Shown: positions 11,110-21,599 of the stretch, piece after piece
Position numbering within the stretch: the first letter of the stretch is position 1
Layout: each line of letters begins with the position of its first letter
Source of the DNA: Acanthococcus lagerstroemiae
Taxonomy: Eukaryota > Arthropoda > Insecta > Hemiptera > Eriococcidae
NCBI GenBank assembly: GCA_031841125.1
Contig: CM063114.1
Span: 44,599,574 to 44,663,573 of the forward strand
DNA: 64,000 nt
Direction of reading: 5' to 3'
Position numbers and translations under genes: made by a program
Notes under the pieces: model-generated
Databases searched by the model: none
What the model saw: only the letters and a program-made list of their open reading frames with translations
What the model was told of the DNA's origin: nothing

Positions 11110-11659
11110 TTTCTTTTTCCAAATTGTTCTATCTAGTAGTTTTTTTGTTTTTTTTTTCTATCATTTTATATATATATATTTTTTTAAATCCGCGTAATTA
11201 CACAAAAAATTCAAAAAATATTATTATACAGCCTCGAAACGAGCTCCGCTCAGTGAGTGCAAGGAAAAAGACGCAAATAAAGTTTTTTATTTCATTTCAT
11301 GAGCACCAAGAAGCTTGTGCCCAGGCTTCAAAAGTGTGTTGACCTAGAAACCGATTAACCCATACCGGGGAGTATACACAGACACATACACACACAAAAT
11401 ATACAAAACAAAAGTACGGGGGGAAGTCTGGGGAAACGACAGGAAAAGTACATAAAAAAGGCTAATGAATCTTGCCTAGGTGGGAGGGAGGGATTGTGAA
11501 AGTCCCGACTGACTCAACTCAAAATTAACAGGTATCAAAGCAAAAAAAACAAAAAAAAAACCAACCTTTGACTTATTGGATTTTTCCAACTCCACCTGAT
11601 TGAAATTGTACATTTCCCCAACTGCTGAGTGACAAATTCCTACAGGGGGGGAGCTGCCC
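11110..11659. other. AT-rich stretch without a gene
   Basis: A T-rich flank followed by simple AC-rich sequence (CACACAAAATATACAAAAC). Nothing else recognised. Confidence 0.4.
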
Positions 11660-12004
11660 GCCCACCCCTACCAGTACCTTCCTGAATAGACATGGCCAAC
11701 AAAACAGTTTTCCACCGTCTTCACAACTGGTTAACCACAAAATGTTTTCATATTGTAATACGTGGCAATGTCTAGTAAAATTTGAACCACCTCTCTTTTG
11801 CTCAGTTTTTAAAAATGGTAATTCTGGTTTAGGCTTCCCACCATTGGATAATAATTTCTTATTGTTCATCAAGAGTAAGTCGCGTAAACGGATTTTCAAT
11901 ACGATTTCAAATACGCATTTTGTGGGCAAAAAAACAAAAAAACATGCAGCATTCAAACATAATGCGTGGACTAGTAGAAGAACATAATCAAGTTTCATTG
12001 TCAA
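11660..12004 (-). pseudogene. TTF-type zinc-finger fragment of a hAT-like transposase
   Basis: The minus frame holds KPKPELPFLKTEQ, then NFTRHCHVLQYENILWLTSCEDGGKLFCWPCLFRK (about 11675-11836). The FTRH....YE...WL pattern with two Cys in LFCWPCL is the TTF zinc finger found at the N-terminus of many hAT/ZBED-related transposases, where it binds DNA. No dimerisation or catalytic domain follows; after the finger the frame turns into low-information sequence. The upstream residues are hydrophobic and probably not coding. This is a fragment rather than a functional gene. Confidence 0.6.
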
Positions 12005-12216
12005 TTATGACGTTCGTGAGTAGCTAAGCCGAGCCGGGAGCGCTTCTTCTAGGACACGCAACCAAACGCATAGGTTTTGTTGCGTTAAGCATGCTAGTGT
12101 GTTTTTGAGTTGGTAATTAACACGGAGGCGGAGTGTAAGTCGTACAATATTACGTGCAGTATAGAAAAGAAGCGTTAAATCCGACGCATACCTCGCCGGC
12201 CGATACGAATATACTA

Positions 12217-12738
12217 CAGTGAAACCTGTCTAAGACGGACTCTGTATAACACGGAAAACCTGCCTCAACGGAGAAATTTCCCAGTCCCAATGCCTGAAGT
12301 GTATTTTTACATATAAAATGACCTGTATAAGCCGGAACCTGTCTAACCCCGAAACGGAAAAATTTTTCAGTCCGCAGAAGGTACTTTCTGTGTTAAACTG
12401 ACTAAGACGGAAAATCAACTCACTGAAGGTATGCATGGAGTACATATTATCCGTAATTTTTCACGTTTACGTGTGCGGTACAGATTATTATCGTATTTCA
12501 ATTTTTATCTACTATAGCCTCTCTTACAATTATTGTTCAGTTACTTACTTGCTCTCAGTGGTCGAACGTTCTTTAAAGTAAAATGTCGAGTAGAAAGAAA
12601 ACTTTAACACTGAGTGAAAAAGTTAAATTAATCGAAGCTCGTGATAGAGGTGTTTCCATTAAAGATTTAGTGACACGTTTTGGTGGCGGAAAAACTCAAG
12701 TGTATGATGCAGTAAATTTTCCAGTACTACCCACATGA
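12217..12738 (+). mobile_element. Tigger/pogo-like element, left end
   Basis: It starts TA then CAGTGAAACCTGTCTAAGACG, the usual look of a Tigger-type terminal repeat at a TA target. Related CCTGTNTAA.. CGGAA words recur through 12430. A transposase start follows at 12583. The right half is missing: sequence changes to a LINE at about 12739. Confidence 0.65.
12583..12738 (+). pseudogene. CENP-B/psq-type helix-turn-helix, transposase N-terminus
   Basis: A 51-codon frame starts with ATG after a purine-rich leader. It reads MSSRKKTLTLSEKVKLIEA, GVSIKDLVTRFG, then KTQVYDAV. This is the N-terminal HTH of Tigger/pogo transposases and CENP-B-like proteins, which binds the element's terminal repeat. 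The frame ends just as LINE sequence starts, so the second HTH and the DDE catalytic domain are missing. The start is supported by its position about 365 bp inside the terminal repeat. Confidence 0.75.
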
Positions 12739-13368
12739 ATTGAGTTACAAGGAACTTCTCGCAGGTTTTAAAATAGATAGCTTGGAAAATCGACGTATCT
12801 TATTCTCATTGCTTTATCTTTATGACGTTGTACATGGTAAAATCTCTGATTCTACACTTCTTGCAAAAATTTCCTTCCGGGTACCAACTCGAGTGAACAC
12901 ATCAGTACGGGACACATTTTATATAAAGAAAATTGAAGACACACCTCTCTGCACTGCGATGAGATAAAAATAGCATCCTCTAATCCAAATGTTGATATAT
13001 TCAAGCCTCGTGCTATTTTTAAGTCTGATATATTTCTAATTTTAAGATCTGCTGAACTTATATTACAGCCTTTACTGTTTTGAATTATTGATCTATTGTT
13101 AATCTCCTCCTTATCCTCCTTTTGAAATATATATTTTTTTATATATATTTTTTAACCCCTTTTTTTAATCCTCACTTAGTCACCACCACAAACCGCGCCT
13201 CATAATTTGTTTTATTGCAACAACATACTGTATTTCTCTTTCTTTTTTCCCCTCTTCTCTTAGTTTATATTCTAAATTATTCTCTTGTATTTGTATTTTT
13301 GAAACAATAGTCCTTCTGTATGTATCATAACTCCCCTCGTTTTTGGCCTTCGGGCTGTTGAGGTGGAG

Positions 13369-13412
<44 letters not shown>
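12739..13412 (+). pseudogene. LINE 3' end with (TAA)n tail
   Basis: The plus frame 12740-12967 reads IDSLENRRILFSLLYLYDVVHGK, then LLAKISFRVP and TRVNTSVRDTFY. This is the last conserved block of CR1/Jockey/I-group reverse transcriptases. After a frameshift near 12966 another frame adds NPNVDIFKPRAIFK, the usual end of such ORFs. The 3' UTR closes with GGCCTTCGGGCTG, then TAA repeats. The copy is strongly 5' truncated and joins Tigger sequence on the left and Helitron sequence on the right, so it probably marks a rearranged or nested insertion. Confidence 0.75.
13369..13412 (+). repeat. (TAA)n microsatellite, LINE tail
   Basis: About 14 TAA/AAT triplets directly after the LINE 3' UTR and directly before Helitron sequence. 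Confidence 0.9.
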
Positions 13413-13413
<1 letters not shown>

Positions 13414-13414
<1 letters not shown>

Positions 13415-14642
13415 TTCTAACATAAAAGATCTCCAAGTTTTAAGACATAACCGACATAATAGGACATAAAATGACATAATTACCCATAATCTTCAAGATC
13501 ACAAGTCGCTGCAGGTTGCCTATCCTGCCCCTTAATTGCTCAATTTTCCAGGGGTAGCCTACCCTCAGGAGGGGATTCATGGTTGAGAAGGAAGCTCCTG
13601 AAAGGGGAGGAGGGCCCTTGTGGGGGCAGGACTATGAACGGAGATGAAAGCCCTGGGTTGGATGGGAGTAAGAGGACCTGGTGGATGAGAAAGTCCTTAG
13701 TGAGAGCGGGGACCTTGGAGAGAAATGGCCGTGGTGCGGAAGGGCTGGTGGCGGGGGGAGTGAGGATCCTAGAGGGGCATTAAAATGTTGGTAGATAAAG
13801 GCTCGGGGGTGTAAGAGGTACTCATGGTAGAGGAGGGAGCTCCTAAAGGGGGAGGAAAACCATGGTAGTGGCGGGGACTGTAGAGGGAGGTAAAGGTCTC
13901 GAGTGGGGGGGGGGTAATGGTGAGTAAGAGGTCCTGGTGGAGGAAAAAGTCTTTGGTGAGAGAGGCGGCCGGGAAGGCGAATGAAGGCCATGGTGCGGAA
14001 GGTTCTGGTTCCGGACAGGTGGTCTTGAAGGGAAGGGTTCTCGTGGGGGAGGGGTGGTCATAGTAGTGGAAGCTCCTGGTTGGAGGACCAGGGGATATTC
14101 GTGGTGGTTGAGCGAGGAGGCCGTAGGGTGATGGAGCCGCGCAAGAGGAAGGCTGAGAGAGGGACTGAGGCCGGCATTGGGGAGGTCGTAGTGATGAGTG
14201 AAGAGGTCTTGGTGGGGGTGTGGTACGTGAACAGAAATGAAGGCCATAGTGGTGTGGGGTGGTCGAAGGACGTGGTCCTAATGGAGGGCACTCGGGGTGG
14301 AAGAGGGTGATCGGGGAGACTAGGTGGAGGACTATGGCCATTGTGGGAGAGGAGTTTGTGGCTGAGGAGGGCTGCGACTGTTGAGGTGTGACCGTGGAGG
14401 TGGAGAGCAACCATGGTCAACGAGGGATTGTGGTGGAGGAGGAGGAGGAGGAGGAGGAGGCTCGTGATGAAGAAAGGATGGAAGGGGGTTCATGGTGGAA
14501 GATTGAGGACCGCTGATAGAGGGGGAGCAAAAGAAGCACAAAGCAAACCTCAACTCAGGAACAGAAGTTCCAGACCAAACACTGAAGACTGTGACGGCGG
14601 GGGGGTTGGGCCGCGAAGCGGCCAGGGGGCGAAGCCCCTTAG
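13414..14642 (+). mobile_element. Non-autonomous Helitron A (5' truncated)
   Basis: It opens within a segment shared with Helitron B and the copies at 38.9-39.2 kb (AACATAAAAGATCTCC, TTTTAAGACATAACCGACAT). The body is strongly purine-rich, with many GGAGG words and a (GGA)n run at 14435-14460. The 3' end has a GC-rich hairpin, CCGCGAAGCGG then GGGGGCGAAGCCCC, closing TTAG before T. Such a subterminal hairpin plus a CTRR-like end is the Helitron hallmark; here the C is replaced by T. The expected 5' TC end is missing, because the LINE tail abuts the copy. No replication protein is encoded. Confidence 0.8.
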
Positions 14643-15216
14643 TTCTATTAATTTTAGAAACTTATGGAGTTTTCCACCAAATTTCAAAAATCATCGGAAA
14701 ATTTTCTCGAAGCATTTTGATGAATTTGTTGAAAAATACAGGAAATTTTTCTCTAAAGATTTCTGATAAAATTCTTCGAAAATTTCCGGATTTTTCTCGA
14801 ACTTTTTTAATGAAATTCTTCTGAAATTATCGATAATTTATCCCAAAGATTTCCAATGATAATCTGGGGAAATCATCTTATGAAGAAATCCTTTAAAATT
14901 CATCAGAGGTACTTCTAGGTCATTTCCAATAACATCCTTTGGCATGATTGTAGATTCGCCCTAAAATCTCCACAAAAATTCTCCTAAAATCATCGGAGAT
15001 TTTTCCAATGGAGTCCGATGAAATCCTTTGAGAATGATCGGAAATTTTTCCTTAATAATTTTCGATAAACTTCCTAGGGCTTTTTCTTCGAATATCAAAG
15101 GCTTCGTTTGTTGGTGCACGCGTTTTGAACTTCGACGAGTTATGTGTTTAACTATTTACATCAACACGCACCAAGCGGCGTTTTCCTATGGTGCGTGTTG
15201 ACTTGCATAACCCTGT
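14643..15216. mobile_element. Right part of a TA-target MITE
   Basis: It ends TTGCATAACCCTG followed by TA, resembling the CTGACTAACCCTG-TA end of the MITE at 22989-23558. The preceding GCACGCACC / GTGCGTGTTG sequence is related too. The interior has degenerate repeats of roughly 40-50 bp (TTTTCTCGAA, GATTTCTGATGAAATTC). The left end is missing, cut where Helitron A ends. Confidence 0.6.
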
Positions 15217-15331
15217 ATACACTAGTTCCATTATTCTACTTCATAACTTTCTCTAATATCATTATATGTTTCCTTATGTTATTTTTCTGTTACAGCATAA
15301 CATTGTAGAATCATTAGCATATCCCTGGATA

Positions 15332-15440
15332 CTCCCTCTAGCCACCGATACAATACTCGAAAGGGTAGTTTCCGGGGTCGGGAATATGATGTCTCAGGGG
15401 CCACTTTAGCATGCGTGCATCGCCATACGTCCCACCTCAC
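15332..15440 (+). mobile_element. R1-like LINE, 109-bp 3' stub with 14-bp TSD
   Basis: Only the last 109 bp of the R1-like element inserted here. The identical 14-mer CATATCCCTGGATA flanks it at 15318-15331 and 15441-15454. The insert carries CTCGAAAGGGTAGTTTCCGG and GCATGCGTGCATCGCCATAC as in the other copies. It has no coding sequence. Confidence 0.85.
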
Positions 15441-15454
15441 CATATCCCTGGATA

Positions 15455-16689
15455 TATTCGTATTTGCCAGACTGCAGGGAATTTATGATGAACTGCGCAA
15501 CACGGAATTTTGGATTAGGTTGAATGCAATGCTATTCCTCAGCATAGAGTATAGCAGGTTCTTAAAATATAGCTGCTAATATTAGATAAATGTTCTTGGA
15601 TTCAATTGTTTGGGGACACCCTGTACACAAACTAATATAATTTAAACTTCGGTCCGGCTCGTTTTTGAAACTAATTCACGCGAATGTGAGCGAAACAGCA
15701 AAAACTTGGGGGTCGCGACTCAGCACCACGGTCTATAGTACATATAAAATTTTCACCAACTCGCCGGCATTTAGGTTTGCGTAAACCGCGGAAAAGTTTC
15801 CCGACGATCATTTGGGGAAGGCCAGTACAGGGTACCGAGTACACCACTATACACAAAACCGTAATCTAACGTTGTCACGTTGTGTATTCTGGTTTCGGTA
15901 AAAAGCTCAGAGAGTTTCTCCTCTACGGTTTTGATTAAAATGTACAACTTTTCATAGTACGCAATGCAATTATATGAACGAAAAGGAAATAGTGGATCCT
16001 TTCTATATGACGGCTAAGGGATCGTAATTACAAATGCTGGAGGAGGCGTGTCGTATTCTCGCTGGGTATTCGCTGTGTTTCCTTGGCTCTTTTCATTTTT
16101 CACCATGTATTTGTACATCATACAGTACCTGTGTCCTGTAAGCACCAACCTACCTACTTATTTTCTGCTGTTCGACGTTAATTAACGCGTCCTAAATTCT
16201 TTGTAACCAAAATGTCCCTATTCAGTTCTGAATGTACACCTTGTAACCCAAATGTCCTTATTCAGTTCTCAATGTACGCCTTCTGCAGAGCCGGTGGAGT
16301 GTGTATATTCGTTCCTATAGGTGGTCACTATTCAGTTCTCAGATTACACCAAATGCAGAGCCGGTGGAGAATGTGTATCCGTTAATATATTTTGTGCACA
16401 CGCATCTCACATTTCCAAATGCAACTTATTCAACAGTGGCTATGACTAATTTCATTTGGCAGGAGCAAACATTTTTCTCACTTAAACCAACTTGGGTTAT
16501 AAACGTTTCATTTTTAAATTAAAAAGGAACTGAAATATTTCTCGGCGGTGAGAAGTGGTTGAAAGAGAAGGGGGAAGGTATATTCGCATTTTTTCTGTTG
16601 AAGGGGGCAGTTCTACCAAAGCTGATCACCACCAGTCTGTGCACATAGAAAAGATGAAGTCGTTCCACGTCCACTTCACTGAACTTAAG
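15455..16689. other. No gene recognised
   Basis: Unremarkable AT-rich sequence. Near 16200-16370 a short motif recurs (TTGTAACC.AAATGTCC, TATTCAGTTCT, GCAGAGCCGGTGGAG), giving two or three degenerate copies of about 60 bp. Confidence 0.4.
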
Positions 16690-17220
16690 AAATCATGTCG
16701 AACAGAAAACCAACAACATGATGTCTGGCACACCCTGTTCGAGTGTCCGGCCTTCGACCAACAGAGGGCAGAAGTGGCCGCCGCCATTCAAAACGCGGGC
16801 GTGGAGCCGCTTACACCGGAGAGCCTGGTCCCGACCATGCTGAAGAGCAGAGCTGTATGGGATCAGGCAGCTGCCTTCGTCAAGAAGACGTTGGGCCGCA
16901 ATATGGAGCTGGAGTGGCCGAGACAAAGGTAGCGGACGCAGCACCCTATGCCGGCGCTCGCCATCCGACCAACATCAACGACGATGTCGCCGCTACCATC
17001 AACCGACGAAGAAGACGATCCGGCGCAACTCGACAGCGAAGATGAAGAATAAGACGCCGTAGATTTGCCGCCATGAGAAGGTGACAGGAGAAATGAGGGT
17101 AGCAGGAGCTACCTCAAAGCGATCTCCCATATTCTGACGCAGACCCATTCGGAGCGTTTCCGGGATAGGGGATGTGGTGTCCCGGGGTCAATTTGGCATG
17201 CGTGCATCGCCATACGCCCC
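16690..17220 (+). pseudogene. R1-like LINE, third 3' copy
   Basis: The plus frame reads VWHTLFECPAFDQQRAEV (from about 16726), then PESLVPTMLKSRAVWDQAAAF and ELEWPRQR before a TAG at 16930-16932. The end matches the 7990-8631 copy (VPEMMKNGSSW, EWPRQR). The residues before WHTLFEC do not align well, so an internal deletion or different upstream sequence is likely. The 3' UTR runs to GCATGCGTGCATCGCCATAC at about 17200-17219. No target-site duplication was found for this copy. Confidence 0.75.
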
Positions 17221-18265
17221 TCTGTCATCGATGGGCAAGATGTCTTTTGTCGTGGACAAGAGTCGTCCCCTTTCCCTAAATTTTGATACTTCTGCTCGGC
17301 AAAATTGTTGAATATTCTCTACTATTTAAGCGTGCTAACGAAAAGGAAGGGGAAAAAATCGAATAAAAAAAGGTCACCTCAGTAATCTCAGTTTCTGGAG
17401 AATGACCCTCATGGCGCACGCATCGTCTCTCGATCCAGCCACCCGCCACTGCCACTGGATGATAAGTGCGTAAACTGGCTTTTCAGCTCGCAATTTTCCA
17501 AAGCGACGTTGAGTTTTCGAAAACGAATGCGGCGGGAAAACGTTTAAAAAATATCCCCCCCCCCAGGTTTGTATAATGAAAATTGTATTTCGCCGCGCTT
17601 CCTCGGCACTCTACGTAATCGAATATAGTCGCTCAACGCCATCTCATTATTTTTCTTCATTTACGAGTAAACGGCGACGGCGGCGACGGAGAACGTTATA
17701 CACGAGTCGGGGAGAGCATTTTCGAAAATTTTATTTCAATTTTACAATTGCTATTATCATCGCCACCGTCTTCCGGTTTTCGAAATCGCGCCGCGTTAAT
17801 GGGACGCAGGATTTTAAATGCGAAAATCGCGAAGTGAAAAAGTTATTTAGGGAAACCAGAAGGGCGAAGGAGTTCTCATCGAAATCTAGACACAATTACA
17901 ATGAAATGGAAGTCGGTGATTTACGAAATTTATACGTTGAAATGTGGCGAGCGCAGTAAACTAGAGTAAGAAACTATATCTTTCCGGGGTTTCAGCTTCC
18001 TGCGCCACGTTTTCGAAAATCGCGCGGCGAAAGCCCGAGTTGATAAAATTTTGATCTACGTTTACAAGTTCATTTTCCAACTCATTACAGTTCAGTATTA
18101 TTAAAAATTTATTATATCGTCTCACAGGAGAATGCTTTTAGACGCTGTCGCAGCGAAACGTTCATTTAATGCTCTTTCGGAGGTGGAGGTAGACAATGCG
18201 CCAAGGATGTGCCGATTATTCCAGCTCCAAGATAGACTTGCGCTGTAGAACGAGTTTGATATGCA
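17221..18265. other. No gene recognised
   Basis: Mixed sequence with a frame at 17576-17959 rich in Arg and Lys. It has no recognisable domain and contains CGG/CGA-type low complexity at 17670-17695. I do not call a gene. Confidence 0.4.
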
Positions 18266-20159
18266 CCAGGAGGCTTCGCCCCCTGGCTGCTTCGCGCCTC
18301 GTCCGACCATCACAGTCCTCAGTGTTTGGTCTAAAACTTTTGTTCCTGAGTTAAGGTTTGCTTTGCGCTTCTTTTGCTCCCCCTTTATCAGCGGTCCTCA
18401 ATCTTCCACCATGAATTCCCCCCTTCCATCCTTCCTTCATCACGAGCCTCCTCCTCCTCCACCATGACCCCCTCGTTCACCAAGGTCGCTGTCCGCCTCC
18501 ACGGTCGCACTTCAACAGTCGAACCCCTCCTCAGCCACAAACTCCTCCCCCACAACGGCCATAATTTCCTACCAGAGGCTTCAGCGCCCACCCTATGGTC
18601 TTTTACCTCCGCAGTATCCCCCCTGCGAACCCTTTCCTTCTGCACATCCGGGTAGGCCCTGTCCATTGGACTTCCTCCTCACCTCTACAACCATCGACAA
18701 CCACAACCGACCTCCACCAATGGGCCTTAATCTCTTTACATTATCCTCTCCATCGCTCCATGACTTTCTTCGTCCACAGCTTCTCCTTCACATGGCACCC
18801 TCCGTTCAACTCTCCGATCATTACCCAGTATTCCACCTAGTCTCTCCCCCTGATCGCCCTCCATTAGAACCACGTCCCCCCGACCACCCCCACACCACTA
18901 TGGCCTTAATTTCTGTTCACGTACCACACCCCTACCAAGACCTCTCACCCATCACTATTCCTAATTGCGGCCATAATCCTTCGCTACAGTCTTCCTCTTC
19001 CACTGCTCCTTCTCGGCGGCCTCCTCATCCCAACTCCCACGAAGATCCCTGGTCCTCCACTCAGGGGCTCCCATCACCATGACCACCTTTCCCCCTTCAG
19101 ACCACCACCATCATCCCCCTCGCACCATGGCTTTCATTTCGCTCCCTAGTCCCTCTTTCACCCAGAGCTTCCTCCTCCACCAGGATTTCTTACTCACCAT
19201 TATCCCCCACCCGGTGCCTTTATCTCCCTCTACAGCCCCCGCCACCACCATGGTTTTCCTCCCCTTCAGGAGCTCCCTCCTCCACCATGAGTACCTCTTA
19301 TAATCCCGGGCCTTCATCCACTAAAGTTTTACTGCCCCTCCAGGACCCTCACCTACCACTACCTCCTCCTTCCTCAATGGCCACCCTCTCCTACCAACCA
19401 TTTCCTCCACCATGAGGACCCCTCACCCACGACTACCCCCTGGGATTTATCTCCCTTCACAGCCCCTGTCCTCACTATGGTCCTCCAACCCCCTTGAAGA
19501 TCCCTGGCCATCCACCCAGGAGCTATCACAACCATGACCACCCCTCCCCTCGAAAGCCCTTCCCCATCAAGACCCCACCCCGCCACCAGCCCCTCCCGCA
19601 CTACGGCCATTTCTCTCCATGGTCTCCTCTCTCACCAAGGACTTTCTCCTCCATCGGGTCCTCTTACTCATCTTAACCCCCTGCCCCACCCAGGGTCTCC
19701 ATCCCCGTCCACCGCCCACGTCCCCACAGGGGCCTTCCTCTTCTTTCACGAGCTTCCTTCACAAACATGAACCCCCTCCTGAGGGTAGGCTACCACTGGA
19801 AAATTGAGCAATTAAGGGGTAGGGTAGGCAACCCGCAGCGATTTGAGATCTTGGAGATTATGGGTAATTATGTTATTTTATGTCTTTTTATGTCTTATTA
19901 TGTCGGTTATGTCTTAAAACTTGGAGATCTTTTATGTTAAAACAGATTATGTCCTTGAAAGTAGCTGATCTGCCCCTGCAATTTTTCTGATTTTTAAGTA
20001 GGCAACTTGCAGTATGGGTAATTATGTCATTATATGTCTTTTCATGTCTTATTATGTCTATTAGGTCTTAGACAAAGGCCGGGATTTAGATATCAGGCTC
20101 ACTGAAGTTTTTTCCAGGAAGGGGAGGGGGAGGAGTTTGGTTTTTAATATATAGAGAGA
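18266..20159 (-). mobile_element. Non-autonomous Helitron B, apparently complete
   Basis: On the minus strand it starts A|TCTCTCTATATATTAAAAA at 20159 and ends with a GC-rich hairpin (GCGAAGC, then CCAGG..CGAAGCC..CCTGG) closing CTGG|T at 18266. A 5' TC, a 3' CTRR and insertion between A and T without TSD are the Helitron pattern. The first 250 bp hold two copies of the AAGATCTCCAAG / AAGACATAA segment. The body mirrors Helitron A, pyrimidine-rich on the plus strand. It encodes no helicase; proline-rich frames are by-products of composition. Confidence 0.85.
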
Positions 20160-20409
20160 TAATTGAAATTCGAGATAATGCGATTGATTTCTATCGGAAG
20201 ATTCAGATAGGAAGCCTGTTTTTTCAAACTGTTTCCTCTGTCGAGGCTCAACGTACTGACTAATTCTTACTTCTGATCAGCTCATCTTTCATTGGGCGTA
20301 GGAGTTATGTTCAGCACAGTACTGGCCGTGTAGCGCGCTTACCTATTATTGCATCGTTAACTCTGTATATCGCCTTAAATTGGGAAGAAAAAATTACGAG
20401 TGCCGTGAA
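20160..20409. other. Spacer between Helitron B and the pogo relic
   Basis: Nothing recognised. Confidence 0.4.
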
Positions 20410-20517
20410 ACGTGGACGTCGTGATTTAACTGCGCGCTAGAAATTTGATTTGCTCAAGAAGTATGACGCTCTACCCAAGATGAGCCAATCTCAGGCGGCC
20501 AATAAGGTAGTTTCACA
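20410..20517 (+). pseudogene. pogo/Tigger-like HTH fragment
   Basis: The plus frame reads RGRRDLTAR, a TAG stop, then KFDLLKKYDALPKMSQSQAANK. The spacing and the KMSQ.QAA core resemble the N-terminal HTH of pogo-class transposases. Sequence after the hAT-type MITE (about 21100-21225) contains DDIQCAAVPSEDDICSAI, like an acidic pogo C-terminus, which suggests one internally deleted relic split by the MITE. The stop within the helix shows it is dead. Confidence 0.45.
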
Positions 20518-20525
20518 CTGGTAAG

Positions 20526-21075
20526 TAGTGATGGTCTGCTCAGGAGCAATCTGTTATTAAAGAGCAGGTTAACAAAAATAGCAGGTTTCGTTATCTGCTA
20601 TTTCTTCCGGAACCCAGTTCTCTGCTCTTTTGCTCTTTCCGACTCTTCTGAACGAACGGCGAACGTATTTTGAAAACTCGTTCCTACTTTGCTATTCTGC
20701 TACTTTGCTCTTTTGCTCTTGAACGAACGGTGAACGTTTTTTTTGAAAACTTGTTCTTATTCTGCTCCTGTCATTGCGCGCTCGTTTGTTTGTTCTCCTC
20801 GTTCTCGTTATTCGTCGCTGACTCGCTGTGAATTAAAGCTTGGCCGGACAACAAGCCGAGTGCCCTCGTCTCGTTCGTCCGCATCACAGGCTATACTGCG
20901 TTAGGCGACGACAAGTCGGCGACATGGAGAACCAGTGATAACGAACACACTAAAGGGAAGGACGAAAGAGCAAAATAGCAGTTTAGTAGCAATAGCAGAT
21001 TAAAAGAGCAGATATTGAAAATGAACAGGAGCAGAAAGAGCAGGTTAGATAAAATAGCAGGTTTGATCAACACTA
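20526..21075. mobile_element. hAT-type MITE, 550 bp, 8-bp TSD
   Basis: It is flanked by CTGGTAAG at 20518-20525 and 21076-21083. Termini are inverted: TAGTGATGGTC at the left, GATCAACACTA at the right. An 8-bp duplication with TAGTG ends fits the hAT superfamily. Subterminal motifs TGCTCTTT / AAAGAGCA and TGCTATTT / AAATAGCA recur in opposite orientations in the two halves. It has no coding capacity. Confidence 0.85.
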
Positions 21076-21239
21076 CTGGTAAGGGAACTGATAAATTATA
21101 GAATATTCCAATTCTTGATGACCTTCCCGCGGACGTATACACAGCATGGATGGCAATTGGCAATATATGATGATATACAATGTGCAGCAGTTCCCTCTGA
21201 GGACGATATATGCTCGGCAATAATCTATAATATATTTAA

Positions 21240-21580
21240 AATATGTTTAAAAAACTGGGTTCTATGAAGTTCAACACCTATATCTCAAGCCCTAATTATC
21301 GCGCACTGCTCGTTAAGGTCTTAAAACACTCGGTGAATCAAGCTCCTTATGAATCTTTTTTGATCACTCAAATCCGTTCAGTATGAGGAGAATTATGATG
21401 TAACAACCGACTCAACCTCACTACTCACACGCATTTCTCCCACTCATTTGTCCATTACTGACGAACTACTTGACCTACAAAGTTCATCTTAGTCTAAGAA
21501 CACTCAGTGAAGCAACCTCTTTCATATGCTTTTTTGATCACTCAAATCCGTTCCATACACAAATAAAATACTGCATTCTG
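21240..21580. repeat. Two direct repeats of about 60 bp
   Basis: AACACTC.GTGAA..AA and TTTTTTGATCACTCAAATCC occur at about 21325-21380 and again at about 21497-21552, some 173 bp apart. No gene seen. Confidence 0.6.
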
Positions 21581-21599
21581 ATTGGCTTCCAGCATTATC

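Noticed and set aside
10877..11342. Phe-rich frames near 11.0 kb
   Set aside because: Products of the T-rich inverted-repeat arm.
13583..14553. Long proline/serine-rich frames in Helitron A (and 18261-19807 in Helitron B)
   Set aside because: They overlap in several frames on the pyrimidine-rich strand and reflect composition. Neither domains nor codon bias are seen.
17576..17959. 127-codon Arg/Lys-rich frame
   Set aside because: Contains CGG/CGA low complexity and no recognised domain; no supporting splice or promoter signals.
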